A stretch of DNA of 12,396 nucleotides from NCBI GenBank assembly GCA_030684415.1, contig JAUXNL010000250.1, positions 1 through 12,396 of the forward strand, given 5' to 3'. Under the pieces are notes generated by a model, which saw only the letters and a list, made by a program, of their open reading frames with translations, was not told the DNA's origin and searched no databases. The stretch comes from Moraxellaceae bacterium. Its GTDB lineage: Bacteria; Pseudomonadota; Gammaproteobacteria; Pseudomonadales; Moraxellaceae. A program made the translations under genes and the position numbers. Shown piece by piece: positions 1 through 8,300 of this stretch (the first letter of the stretch is position 1; each line of letters begins with the position of its first letter).

Positions 1-289
1 CATCCACTTCGGTGGAGACCAGGCCCGGGATGTGCTTGAGGATTTCGGTGCCAAAGGCCACAGCGGTTTCCGTGAGTGCACGGCGGCGGCGAGCATCGGC
101 TTGCGGCTCCGTGCGGGCGGCGGCAACGGCGCGGTCAATCAGCGCCGCGTATTCCGCCTGGCCGGCGGCCTTGAGAATGAGCGACGGATTGGTGGTGGCA
201 TCGACGGGTTTCAGGCGGGCGATGCTGGCAATGTCGCCGGTGTCGGCCACCACGGTGGTCATTTTCTGCAACTGCTGAAACTGGTTCAT
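1..289 (-). CDS. tal: Transaldolase, N-terminal part (cut by window edge)
   Basis: Transaldolase moves a three-carbon dihydroxyacetone unit between sugar phosphates in the cytosolic non-oxidative pentose phosphate pathway. The minus strand from the ATG at 289 gives 96 codons with no stop. Residues 11-36 contain TTVVADTGDI followed by DATTNPSLIL, the N-terminal signature of the TalA/TalB family, with the conserved Asp16 and Asn34. The end of the visible part, EILKHIPGLVSTEVD, matches the next conserved block. The Schiff-base lysine lies beyond the window, so activity cannot be judged. An AGGA Shine-Dalgarno sequence sits 7 nt before the ATG, which fixes the start. The gene lies downstream of dusA in the same orientation, but 479 nt of REP-bearing DNA makes a shared transcript uncertain. 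Family identity is secure; the choice between TalA and TalB type is open. Confidence 0.93.
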   Translation of the reverse strand, partial: MNQFQQLQKMTTVVADTGDIASIARLKPVDATTNPSLILKAAGQAEYAALIDRAVAAARTEPQADARRRRALTETAVAFGTEILKHIPGLVSTEVD

Positions 290-401
290 CGTTGTTCCTG
301 ATGGGGGGTTGTTCTTTGCCGTATTCCTGTGTGGCCACCGGCGCGGATTTTTCCGCCTATTTCTTTTGGTGCAAGTGCAGTGCCTTATAAGGGCGGCGGC
401 T

Positions 402-423
402 GTGCGGATGAATCCGCACCTAC
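402..423 (-). repeat. REP-like hairpin, copy 1 (intact)
   Basis: On the minus strand this reads GTAG followed by a perfect 8-bp stem, GTGCGGAT/ATCCGCAC, around a 2-nt loop. A GTAG foot next to an imperfect or perfect palindrome is the hallmark of REP elements mobilised by RAYT (TnpA-REP) transposases. No RAYT gene is visible in the window. It points away from copy 2. Confidence 0.75.
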
Positions 424-541
424 AAGACCATGCGCTCTGCATTGCCTCGCTCAATACAACACCTGACGCATTACAACGCTGTAGTCCGTACGCCGCCACT
501 ATCGTTACAAGGCCATCATGATCAGGGCCCGCTGACCACCT

Positions 542-563
542 GTAGGTGCGGCTTCAGCCGCAC
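542..563 (+). repeat. REP-like hairpin, copy 2 (intact)
   Basis: The plus strand reads GTAG followed by a perfect 8-bp stem, GTGCGGCT/AGCCGCAC, around TC. It differs from copy 1 by one base pair in the stem. Because both arms changed together, the pairing is preserved, which suggests selection for or copying of the hairpin. The orientation is opposite to copy 1, as in paired REP units (BIME-like). Confidence 0.75.
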
Positions 564-676
564 AGTCTCCGGGCTTTACTCGCCAATCACGGCGGCGTCG
601 GTCGCCTGTGCCAACGAAGTTGACGAGACGGTTGCACAGGGCGCCACCTTCGCAAATACGCGGCATGTGTGTTGTT

Positions 677-698
677 GTGCGGATGAACCCGTATCTAC
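677..698 (-). repeat. REP-like hairpin, copy 3 (decayed)
   Basis: This unit has the same minus-strand orientation as copy 1. The CTAC foot (GTAG on the minus strand) at 695-698 and the arm GTGCGGAT at 677-684 are kept. The other arm carries three changes (688, 692 and 694), so the stem is broken. It looks like an old copy. Confidence 0.6.
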
Positions 699-706
699 AC
701 CAGAGA

Positions 707-728
707 TTACGGACGAATCCGCACCTGC
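707..728 (-). repeat. REP-like hairpin, copy 4 (decayed)
   Basis: This aligns with copy 1 over 22 nt with four differences, including the foot, which reads CTGC instead of CTAC. A second CTAC follows at 737-740 behind a short GC-rich stretch, so the unit may be disrupted or composite. It lies 41 nt beyond the dusA stop codon, where a hairpin could affect the 3' end of the dusA transcript. Confidence 0.5.
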
Positions 729-768
729 CCGTGCCGCTACAACGGCTCGCTAGTGCGCCTGGAACGTC

Positions 769-1803
769 TTACAGCGGATGTACGCGCATGTCCTGCGCCT
801 GGCGCACAAACGCGGCCGCCTGCCGTACCACTTCCAGCCCGGCGCCACGGCGATGTGCATGATCGCTGATGTGCTGGCGCCAGCGGCGTGCCCCGGGCAG
901 GCCCTGAAAGAGGCCGAGTATATGCCGGGTCATCTGCGTCAGGGGAACCCCGGCCGCCATTTCCCGTGCCATGAACGCGATGTAGTCCTCGAGCACGCCT
1001 TCGCGCGTTTTATCGTTGACGCTGCCGAACAGCGGCAGCGCCTCTGCCAGCAGCCAAGGGTTGTGATAGGCCTCGCGGCCGATCATTACGCCGTCGGTGT
1101 GCCGCCAGTGCTCCTCAATGTCCGGCACAGTCTTGATGCCGCCATTGATGTGGATGTCCAGTTGCGGAAAGTCACGCTTTAGGCGGTACACGTCGTCATA
1201 ACGCAAAGGCGGGATTTCGCGGTTTTCCTTGGGCGACAAGCCCGCAAGGATGGCGATGCGCGCATGCACGATGAAGGTGTGGCAGCCCGTTGCCGCCACG
1301 GTTTCCACGAAGCGGGCCAGGTGATCGTAGTCGTCGAGATCGTCGATGCCGATCCGGTGTTTCACCGTCACTGGAATTTTCACTTTCGCCTGCATGGCGG
1401 AGATGCACTCGGCCACCAGCTCAGGCTCGGCCATCAGGCAGGCGCCGATCTTGTTCTGCTGCACGCGGTCCGACGGGCAGCCCACGTTCAGGTTGACCTC
1501 GTCGTAGCCCCAGTCTTCCGCCAGTTGGGCGCACTGCGCGAGCGCCGTCGGATCAGAGCCTCCGAGCTGCAGCGCCAGCGGATGCTCACTTGCATCGAAG
1601 GTCAGGAAGCGTGGCACATCGCCATGCAGTAGGGCGCCGGTGGTCACCATTTCCGTGTAGAGCCGCACATGCGGGTTAAAGAGGCGCAGGAAAAACCGGT
1701 CGTGGCGATCAGTCCAATCCATCATCGGGGCGACGGAGAGGGCTTTGGCCGGTGCGGCCGCGGGTGTGCTGGCAGGGGGCATGGAGGGGGCGGGTGTCGT
1801 CAT
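769..1803 (-). CDS. dusA: tRNA-dihydrouridine(20/20a) synthase DusA
   Basis: DusA is an FMN- and NADPH-dependent flavoenzyme that reduces uridine 20/20a in the tRNA D-loop to dihydrouridine. The 344-residue product shows the TIM-barrel entry SVAPMMDWTDRH (23-34), EMVTTGALLHG, ALQLGGSDP, and the catalytic-cysteine block LNVGCPSDRVQ with Cys109. VKHRIGID follows with the flavin-contacting Lys148, then the His180 block leading to GLSPKENREIPPL, NGGIK and the phosphate-binding DGVMIGREAY. The C-terminal helical part ends HILGLFQGLPGARRWR. The length fits the family. I chose ATG 1803, with AGGGA about 11 nt upstream; ATG 1812 is possible but leaves only 2 nt from that site. Residues 2-20 are an Ala/Pro/Thr/Ser-rich tail, probably disordered. 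The HARxAIL segment has Ile at the position that is Lys in E. coli. Its divergent neighbour is recC; tal lies downstream. Confidence 0.95.
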   Translation of the reverse strand: MTTPAPSMPPASTPAAAPAKALSVAPMMDWTDRHDRFFLRLFNPHVRLYTEMVTTGALLHGDVPRFLTFDASEHPLALQLGGSDPTALAQCAQLAEDWGYDEVNLNVGCPSDRVQQNKIGACLMAEPELVAECISAMQAKVKIPVTVKHRIGIDDLDDYDHLARFVETVAATGCHTFIVHARIAILAGLSPKENREIPPLRYDDVYRLKRDFPQLDIHINGGIKTVPDIEEHWRHTDGVMIGREAYHNPWLLAEALPLFGSVNDKTREGVLEDYIAFMAREMAAGVPLTQMTRHILGLFQGLPGARRWRQHISDHAHRRGAGLEVVRQAAAFVRQAQDMRVHPL

Positions 1804-1901
1804 GGCGCGCATTGTCCCTGAGCGCCTATGCCGGGGCAATCGAGCAAGGACTTGGCGTTGCAGAACAGGCCCTGGCAGGTGGGCCGGCATGGGAGAAGGG
1901 G

Positions 1902-1934
1902 CGCATTGATACCAATGCGTTGGCAATGTGCCTA
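1902..1934 (-). promoter_or_regulatory. Candidate dusA promoter with overlapping palindrome
   Basis: On the minus strand, TAGGCA (plus coordinates 1934-1929, 4 of 6 consensus bases) is followed by a 17-nt spacer and an extended -10, TGGTATCAA (TATCAA at 1911-1906). This predicts a start near 1899 and a leader of about 95 nt. The perfect inverted repeat CGCATTG-N4-CAATGCG at 1902-1919 covers the -10, where an operator or start-site hairpin would sit. It was read by eye only; no regulator is named. Confidence 0.38.
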
Positions 1935-2140
1935 TTCATGACTAAACCGGCTTTGAGTATCGCCTTTCATGGGTAAGGGCTTTGCTGGATAGGGTCTGTG
2001 ATAGCCGAGAGGCAGCCGCCATTCTTGGATGGCTGTCAGGCGCCAGGGTTTGTCATGCAACTCTGGTGATGTCGCCAATCACTACTTGGGCATCATGCGT
2101 GTGCTTTAGCTCGCTGAGGATAACCAATAGGTAATACGTT

Positions 2141-2170
2141 AGCGGGCCGGGTGGGCTTTCGCCCCCCGCT
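2141..2170 (+). promoter_or_regulatory. Hairpin in the recC leader
   Basis: The arms AGCGGG+GGGC and GCCC+CCCGCT pair completely around a TTTC loop if six bases (CCGGGT) in the left arm bulge out. The structure ends 16 nt before the recC ATG. No Shine-Dalgarno sequence is seen in the remaining leader. The hairpin could limit or shape translation initiation. Only two T residues follow it, so it is not a normal intrinsic terminator. Confidence 0.35.
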
Positions 2171-2186
2171 TTGGCACACTCCGCCG

Positions 2187-5100
2187 ATGCTCAATCTCTA
2201 CCAGTCCAACATGCTCGACGCGCTCATGCGTCTGTATCTCGCGGTGCGTGAACCGGCCCGCGATCCCCTTGTGCCTGAAACCCTGCTTGTGCCCAGTCTG
2301 GGCATGCAGCGCTGGCTGCAGCTCGTGCTGGCACGGGAGCAGGGCATTGCCGCCAATCTCGGCTTCCAGTTGCCGGCGTCGTTTGTGTGGCGGCTGATCA
2401 CGCGTGTGTTTCCGGAGGTGCCCAAACGCTCGGCCTTTGATCCGGAGGTGCTGGCATGGCGTGTGCTGGCCACGCTGCCGGGGCTGCGCGAGCTCGAGGG
2501 CGCGGCGCTGGCGGCGAACTGGCAGGCGGCGGATGCCGCTGGCCGCTATGAACTGGCCTGGCGTGTGGCCGATGTCTTCGACCAATACCTGATTTATCGA
2601 CCGGACTGGCTGGCGGCCTGGGAAAAAGGCCGGCGGCTGGGGCTGGGGGGTGATGAGCCTTGGCAAGCGGCGCTCTGGCAGCGTCTCACGGCGGGTGGCC
2701 TGTCGCATCGTGCCGGCTTGTTGCTGGCGCTGGAGGAAAAACTCCGCTCGGGTGCCGTGCCCGGCTTGCCGGCCAGCCTCTCGGTGTTTGGCGTGAGCAC
2801 GTTGCCACCGCGCTTCTGGGATTTGCTGCAGGCACTGGGCACGCAATGCGAAGTGAATCTTTTTCTGCTCAATCCCAGCGATGAGTACTGGGGGCAGTTG
2901 CGGCGCGGTGATGCCGCGGCAGGCGGGCATCCGTTGCTGGCCTCGCTCGGGCAGCAGGGCCGCGATTTCATCAACACTGTGGCGGCCAGCGGCGTGCATG
3001 AGCCGCTGGGCTCGATGGCGTTTGTGTCACCCGCCGATGCAGGCTCGGCCAGCGGGGTGAGCGCAGCAAAAGACGTCAGCCTCCTGGCGACACTGCAAAC
3101 CGACTTGCTGCGCCAGCGCGTGCGGACGCCGGATGAGCGCATCACGGTGCGGGCGGATGATGTCTCGTTCCAGGTGCATGTCTGCCACAGTGCCTTGCGC
3201 GAAGTAGAAGTGCTGCACGACCAGTTGCTCATGCTGTTCCGCCAGCGCCCGGAGATGAATCCGGATGATGTGCTGGTGATGTGCACAGACATCCAGCGTT
3301 ATGCGCCATTGATTGACGCCGTGTTTGCCACGCGCCAGTTGCCGGCCGCCATTCCCTTCACGATTGCCGACCGGCGCCTCGAAACCGAGGAGCCCTTGCT
3401 GCGCCGTTTTGCCGATTTGCTGGCGTTGCCGGGTTCGCGTTTTGAAGTCGAGCGTGTGCTGGCCTTGCTGGAAGAGCCAGCGCTGCGGGCGCGTTTTGAT
3501 CTGGCGGAAAATGATGTGCCGCTGATCCGGCGCTGGTGCGAGGAGTTGCATCTGCGTTGGGGCCGCGATGCGGCCGACCGGCGTGAGCGCGGCTTGCCGG
3601 ATGATGTGCCGCTGACCTGGCGCGATGCGCTGGCGCGGCTGCAACTGGGTTTTGCCTTGCCGCTGGCAACGGCGCCGGCCGACGATGCGCGCTTTGCCGG
3701 CCGCGTGCCGCTGGAGGCGGCGCTGTCGGCCGGGCAGGCGCAAGTGGTGGCGCGATTGTCGCTACTGCTGGAGGCGTTGCTGCGCTGGGAAAACCGGCTG
3801 GCGCGGCCGCGCGCACTGATCGACTGGGCCGATGCGTTTGATGCGCTGCTCACCGATTTCTTTGCCGAAACGGCGGACAGCCGTGAAGCTTTGCAGCAAG
3901 TGCGCGCCGGCATGGCCGAGCTGCGCGAGCAGGCGCGCCGAGCCCCCGAGGCGGGGCCGCAGCCCTATGCCGTGATGCGACGCTGGTTGTCGCGCCAGCT
4001 CAAGGGGCTGGAAAGCCGGCGCGGATTTTTGCATGGTGCCGTGACGTTTTGCGCGATGGTGCCGATGCGCAGTCTGCCGTTCCGCATGATTGCGGTGCTC
4101 GGTATGGATGACGGTGCTTTCCCGCGCCAGCAAAAGCCTTGGCCCTTTGATCTCATGTGGGAACATCCCCGCGCCGGCGACCGTTCGCGCCGGCAAGACG
4201 ACCGCTACCTGTTCCTGGAAACGCTGATGGCGGCGCGTGAGGTGTTGTATCTCAGCCATGTTGGTGTCAGTGAAACCGATGGCACCGTGCGGCCGCCTTC
4301 ACCGGTGCTGGCTGAAGTGCTCGATCAGGTGCAGGCGACGGTGGCTTTCTCTGGGGCGGGGTCTGATGCCGCGTCCGATGCCCGTGCGTTGCGGGCCCGT
4401 TTCATCACCACGCATCCCTTGCAGCCTTTCAGCCCGCGCTATTTCAGTGGCGCTGAAAAACTGTTTTCGTTTTCGCCGCGGTTTGCAGCGGCCAGCCGAT
4501 TGGCCGGCCCGCATATGCCAGCCGCACATGCTGCTTTTGCCGCGGCCTTGCCGGCGGCGCCGGCTGAGCTGCTGGCTGTAACGCCGGCGCGTTTCGAGAA
4601 ATTCCTCGCGCATCCGCCACGGTTTTTCCTGCGTGAACGGCTCGGGGTCGACATTCCCTATGCGCTTGATGTGCTGCAGGATGCCGAGCCGGTGGAGCTG
4701 ACGGATGCGCGGGCTCTGCGCCGGCGTTTGTATGAACAGCCGGAGCATGGCCTTGGCAGTCTGCGTGCTGAAGGCCTGCTGCCCGGCGGCAGTTGGGGCG
4801 AGCGCCTGTGGCGCGAGCAGGCCGACAGTGTCGAGGCCATGCGCGAACGTGTGGCCGCGTTGCAGGCCGAACCGATGGCGCCGCTGTCGGTCGATCTCAC
4901 GATTGACGGTGTGACTTTTCGCGGCCCTTTGAACGAGATGACGCGCACCGGCATTTTGCGTGTGTCGCTGGAAAACAGGATTTACCCGACCGATGTGCTG
5001 CGTCTGCGCTTTGCGCATTTGCTGCTCTGCGCCAGTGCGCCGGCCGATGTGGTGCATGAAAGCCGGCTGGTTGGTCTGGAGCAAACCCTTGTGCTGCCGC

Positions 5101-5390
5101 CGGTGGCCAATCCCTTGGCAGCGCTGCGCACGTTTGCGGCGGCGTATCACGAGGGGCTTTGTTTGCCGCTGCCGTTGTTCCGTCGTGCCTCGCCGGCCTA
5201 TGTCAAGAAACAGCAGAGTCTGGACGAGGCGCGCAAAGCCTATGAAGGCAATGAATACAGTGGTGGCAGTGATGCCGCCGATGCCTGGACGGCCTTGCTC
5301 TGGCGCGACACGGACCCTTGCGATGCACGCTTTGCCGAGTGGGCGGATCGCCTGTATGGCCCGCTGCTCGACGCGCTGAAGGACATCTGA
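2187..5390 (+). CDS. recC: Exodeoxyribonuclease V subunit gamma, RecC
   Basis: RecC is the scaffold and Chi-scanning subunit of RecBCD. It has a helicase-like fold without a working ATPase and a degenerate nuclease domain, and it splits the duplex and reads the 3' strand. The product is 1067 residues; E. coli RecC has 1122. The start MLNLYQSN matches the family N-terminus, so ATG 2187 is preferred to the upstream ATG at 2151, although no Shine-Dalgarno sequence is visible. Conserved blocks are IAANLGFQLPASFVW (54-68), FDQYLIYRPDW (131-141), HVCHSALREVEVLHD, VPMRSLPF and VLGMDDGAFPRQ (625-648), and GDRSRRQDDRYLFLE (664-678). The C-terminus retains the family's AYEGN block. Residues equivalent to E. 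coli Chi contacts Gln38, Thr40 and Gln44 are Pro36, Leu38 and Arg42, whereas Leu62, Trp68, Asp129, Asp132, Gln133, Arg138 and Arg175 are kept. It is first in the recCBD operon. Confidence 0.96.
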   Translation: MLNLYQSNMLDALMRLYLAVREPARDPLVPETLLVPSLGMQRWLQLVLAREQGIAANLGFQLPASFVWRLITRVFPEVPKRSAFDPEVLAWRVLATLPGLRELEGAALAANWQAADAAGRYELAWRVADVFDQYLIYRPDWLAAWEKGRRLGLGGDEPWQAALWQRLTAGGLSHRAGLLLALEEKLRSGAVPGLPASLSVFGVSTLPPRFWDLLQALGTQCEVNLFLLNPSDEYWGQLRRGDAAAGGHPLLASLGQQGRDFINTVAASGVHEPLGSMAFVSPADAGSASGVSAAKDVSLLATLQTDLLRQRVRTPDERITVRADDVSFQVHVCHSALREVEVLHDQLLMLFRQRPEMNPDDVLVMCTDIQRYAPLIDAVFATRQLPAAIPFTIADRRLETEEPLLRRFADLLALPGSRFEVERVLALLEEPALRARFDLAENDVPLIRRWCEELHLRWGRDAADRRERGLPDDVPLTWRDALARLQLGFALPLATAPADDARFAGRVPLEAALSAGQAQVVARLSLLLEALLRWENRLARPRALIDWADAFDALLTDFFAETADSREALQQVRAGMAELREQARRAPEAGPQPYAVMRRWLSRQLKGLESRRGFLHGAVTFCAMVPMRSLPFRMIAVLGMDDGAFPRQQKPWPFDLMWEHPRAGDRSRRQDDRYLFLETLMAAREVLYLSHVGVSETDGTVRPPSPVLAEVLDQVQATVAFSGAGSDAASDARALRARFITTHPLQPFSPRYFSGAEKLFSFSPRFAAASRLAGPHMPAAHAAFAAALPAAPAELLAVTPARFEKFLAHPPRFFLRERLGVDIPYALDVLQDAEPVELTDARALRRRLYEQPEHGLGSLRAEGLLPGGSWGERLWREQADSVEAMRERVAALQAEPMAPLSVDLTIDGVTFRGPLNEMTRTGILRVSLENRIYPTDVLRLRFAHLLLCASAPADVVHESRLVGLEQTLVLPPVANPLAALRTFAAAYHEGLCLPLPLFRRASPAYVKKQQSLDEARKAYEGNEYSGGSDAADAWTALLWRDTDPCDARFAEWADRLYGPLLDALKDI

Positions 5391-5392
5391 TC

Positions 5393-8300
5393 ATGGGCGC
5401 TCATCTGCTCAAGCCGCTCGATCTCTACACGCTGCCCTTGTCGGGCGTGCAACTCGTGGAAGCCAGCGCCGGCACCGGCAAAACCTGGACGATTGCCGGG
5501 CTTTATGTGCGCTTGTTGCTGGAAACACCGGAAACCATCGACCGCTTGTTGGTGGTGACCTTTACCAAAGCAGCGACGGCGGAATTACGCGACCGCCTGC
5601 GTGCGCGACTGGTCGACGTGCAAAGCGCCTTGCGCGCAGGGCAGAGCGATGATCCGTTCTGCCAGTGGGCACTGGCGCGCTTCCCGGCGCAAACGCGGGT
5701 GGCGGGTGAGCCGTGCGCGCGTGATGCCGCGCTGGAAAAACTGGCGCTGTCCTTGCGTCTGTTCGACGAGGCCGCCATCCACACCATCCATGCATTTTGT
5801 CAGCGCGTGCTCGGCGATGCGCAATTGCCGGCGCTGCTCGGTGAGCCCGATATCGTGCCGGACGAGCGTGAGTGGTTGCCGGGGCTGGTGCAGGAGGCGT
5901 GGATACGGCATTGCAAGGTACCCTTGCTGGCCGATCTGCTGAGTGCTGGCAATTTGGATGCGGTGCGTGTGCAGCGCGACATCGAAGTGCTGTTGCTGAA
6001 GCCGCATCTGGATATTGCCGCACCGGTGGTGGGCGATGTGGCCGCACTGGAGCAGGCACGACACGCTCTGCACCGGCAGTGGCAACAAGAAGGTGATGCC
6101 ATCCGTGATGACATCCGTAATGCCGATGCCCTGAGCCGTGCCAAAGACCAGTACAAGTTTCTGGACGATCAGCTCGCTGAACTCGATGCTTGGCTCGCGG
6201 GTGACATCGGACTTGGTAAAGCGCTGCGCAAGCTCACGCCGCCAGGTTTTGCTGAAAAGAAAAAGCAGAAAGGTCGTTTGCCACAACATGCATTCTGGGA
6301 GGCCCTGCAAGACTGGTTTGAGGCGGCCGACCGTGTTGTCACCACTTTCCGGCAAGCCCTGATTGTGGATGTGCGCGCCGCACTGGTGGCGCACAAGCAG
6401 GCGCAGGGGTTGGTGTCGTATCAGGATTTGCTCGGCCTGCTAGCGCTGGCGGTGGAAGATCCGCGACTGGCGGAGGATATCCGCTCACGCTACGGCGCGG
6501 CGCTGATCGACGAATTCCAGGACACCGACCCGCTGCAATTCCGGATTTTCGCGCGCTTGTTTGCGGGTGTGCCCGGAGCTGGAAAGGCCGCTGGGCAGGT
6601 GGCTCCACCGCTGTATCTGGTGGGCGATCCGAAACAGGCGATTTACAGTTTTCGTGGTGCTGATATTTTCACCTATCTGCGCGCGCGCCAGTCGGCAGAA
6701 GGCCGTTACACACTGGGCACCAACCGCCGTTCGCTGCCGCCCTTGGTGGAGGCCGTCAACGGCCTGTTCACCCAGCACTCCAATCCTTTCCTGTTTTCCG
6801 ATTTACCGTTTCCGCGAGTGGATGCTGTTGCGTCGCAAGCTGAATTGATGCTGCCGCGTGCACCGTTTCATTGCGGCTTGCTGCCGGAGAGCGACAAGCC
6901 CATGAGCAAGGAGACCGCGCGCGATCTCAGCGTGCGTGCCACGGTCGCGGAAATCGTGCGTTTGTTGCAGGGCGCGGCAGCGGGCTCTGCCAGCATCGAC
7001 GGCGTGCCCTTGCGTCCGGGCGATATTGCCGTGCTCGTGCCCAAGCACAAAGATGGTCGCGCCGTCACCGAGGCACTGGCCGCGGCGGGTGTGCCAGCCG
7101 TTATCCGTAGCCAGGATTCGGTATTTGCCACCACGGAAGCGCGCGACATGCTCGCTGTGCTGGAGGCCGTGGCCATGCCCGGTCGTGAAGGGCGCGTCAA
7201 AGCCGCTTTTTTATCACCGCTCATGGGCGGCACGGTGGAAGCGCTGCAAGCCGCACAAGAGAGTGATGCAGATTGGTCGGCGCTGATCGGGCAGTTGCTC
7301 GACGCGCGCGAGTGCTGGCACCAGCAGGGCTTCATGCCGATGTGGGAAGGCTGGCTCACCACGTTTGCTGTTTATGAGCGTGTACTGGGCGCTGCGTTTG
7401 GCGAGCGACGCCTCACCAACCTGCGGCATCTGGCCACGCTCTTGCAGCAGCAAGCCGATGTAGACCCTGTACCGGAGCGCCAGCTCGACTGGCTGCGCGA
7501 GCAGGTGCGCAATGCCGAGAGCACCGAGGCCACGCAACTGCGTCTGGAAAGTGATGCGGAGCGCGTGCAGGTGCTGACCATCCATGTCAGCAAAGGGCTG
7601 GAGTATCCGGTGGTGTTTTGTCCCTTTCTCTGGGATGGATCGCTGCTGCACAAGAGTGATGCCGACCGCGCGGAGTACCGTGCCGGCGACAAGACTTTGC
7701 TCGATATCGGCACGGAAAAATTCGCGCATGCGCAAACGCGTATGGCGACTGAGCGGCTGGCGGAGAAATTGCGTGTGCTGTATGTCGCGCTGACGCGCGC
7801 GAAATACCGTTGCTATGGCCTGTGGGGCCGTGTGAAAGACAGCGAGACGGCGCCGTTCAGCTGGTTGCTGCTGGGCGGGAATACCGAAGGCGATCCGGAT
7901 GCCGACACGTTATCGCGCGCCATCAAGACCGCCGGGCAAGCTGATTACGTGGCCGCGTTGGAAAAAATGCAGCGTGCCGTGCCGGAAGGCTTCGCGTTCG
8001 AGCTGCTGTCGTCGGACATTCCGCCGTTGACCATGACCGCCACGGCGTTACCGGATGCGCCGCCTGTGGTGCCGGACTTTACCCGGCATCTGGCACGGCG
8101 CTGGCGTGTGAGCAGCTTCACCGGTTTGTCGGAGCGTGCACACGAACGCCATGCGCAAAGTGAAAGCCCTGATCACGACGCGCCAACGTCCACTGAGCCA
8201 AGTCCGTTGGCCGAAGTCGTCGTCAGCGGCATGGCCGTGAATGACATAGCCGTGAATGATATGGGCGTGAGTGGTACGGCAGTGAGCGACCTGCTGAATG

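Larger units (their letters stand above)
290..768. other. Non-coding gap between tal and dusA
   Basis: This 479-nt gap contains four REP-like hairpin units, listed separately, and the tal leader. The short open frames across it do not resemble proteins. On the tal side there is a perfect 10-bp palindrome, CCTTATAAGG, at 383-392. A 5-bp stem with a 4-nt loop (GCGGA/TCCGC) at 343-356 would lie in the tal leader. A minus-strand TTATAA inside the palindrome could be a tal -10 box, but I find no good -35 box for it. No T-rich intrinsic terminator is evident for dusA. Confidence 0.6.
1804..2186. other. Divergent intergenic region, dusA / recC
   Basis: No protein-coding signal stands out in these 383 nt. 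An in-frame upstream extension of dusA exists but lacks similarity to DusA. The region carries the candidate dusA promoter with a palindrome and a hairpin directly before recC, both listed separately. I could not find a convincing -35/-10 pair for recC. The best -10-like strings, GATAAC at 2119 and TAATAC at 2132, lack a partner. The stretch from about 1980 to 2110 shows nothing I can interpret. Confidence 0.55.

Noticed and set aside
430..862. Plus-strand open frames across the REP cluster
   Set aside because: They run through hairpin repeats and into the antisense of dusA, and the translations show no protein-like pattern.
2139..6394. Several long minus-strand open frames across recC and recB (for example 2139-2999, 3027-3743, 4299-5150, 5585-6394)
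   Set aside because: They lie wholly antisense to strongly conserved genes, have Arg/Gln/His-rich composition and no recognisable motifs. High GC content creates such frames.
6566..6589. A second P-loop-like string, GVPGAGKA, in RecB (residues 392-399)
   Set aside because: It lacks the Ser/Thr after Lys and lies in a short loop between Walker B and the GDPKQ motif. The true Walker A is at residues 23-31.
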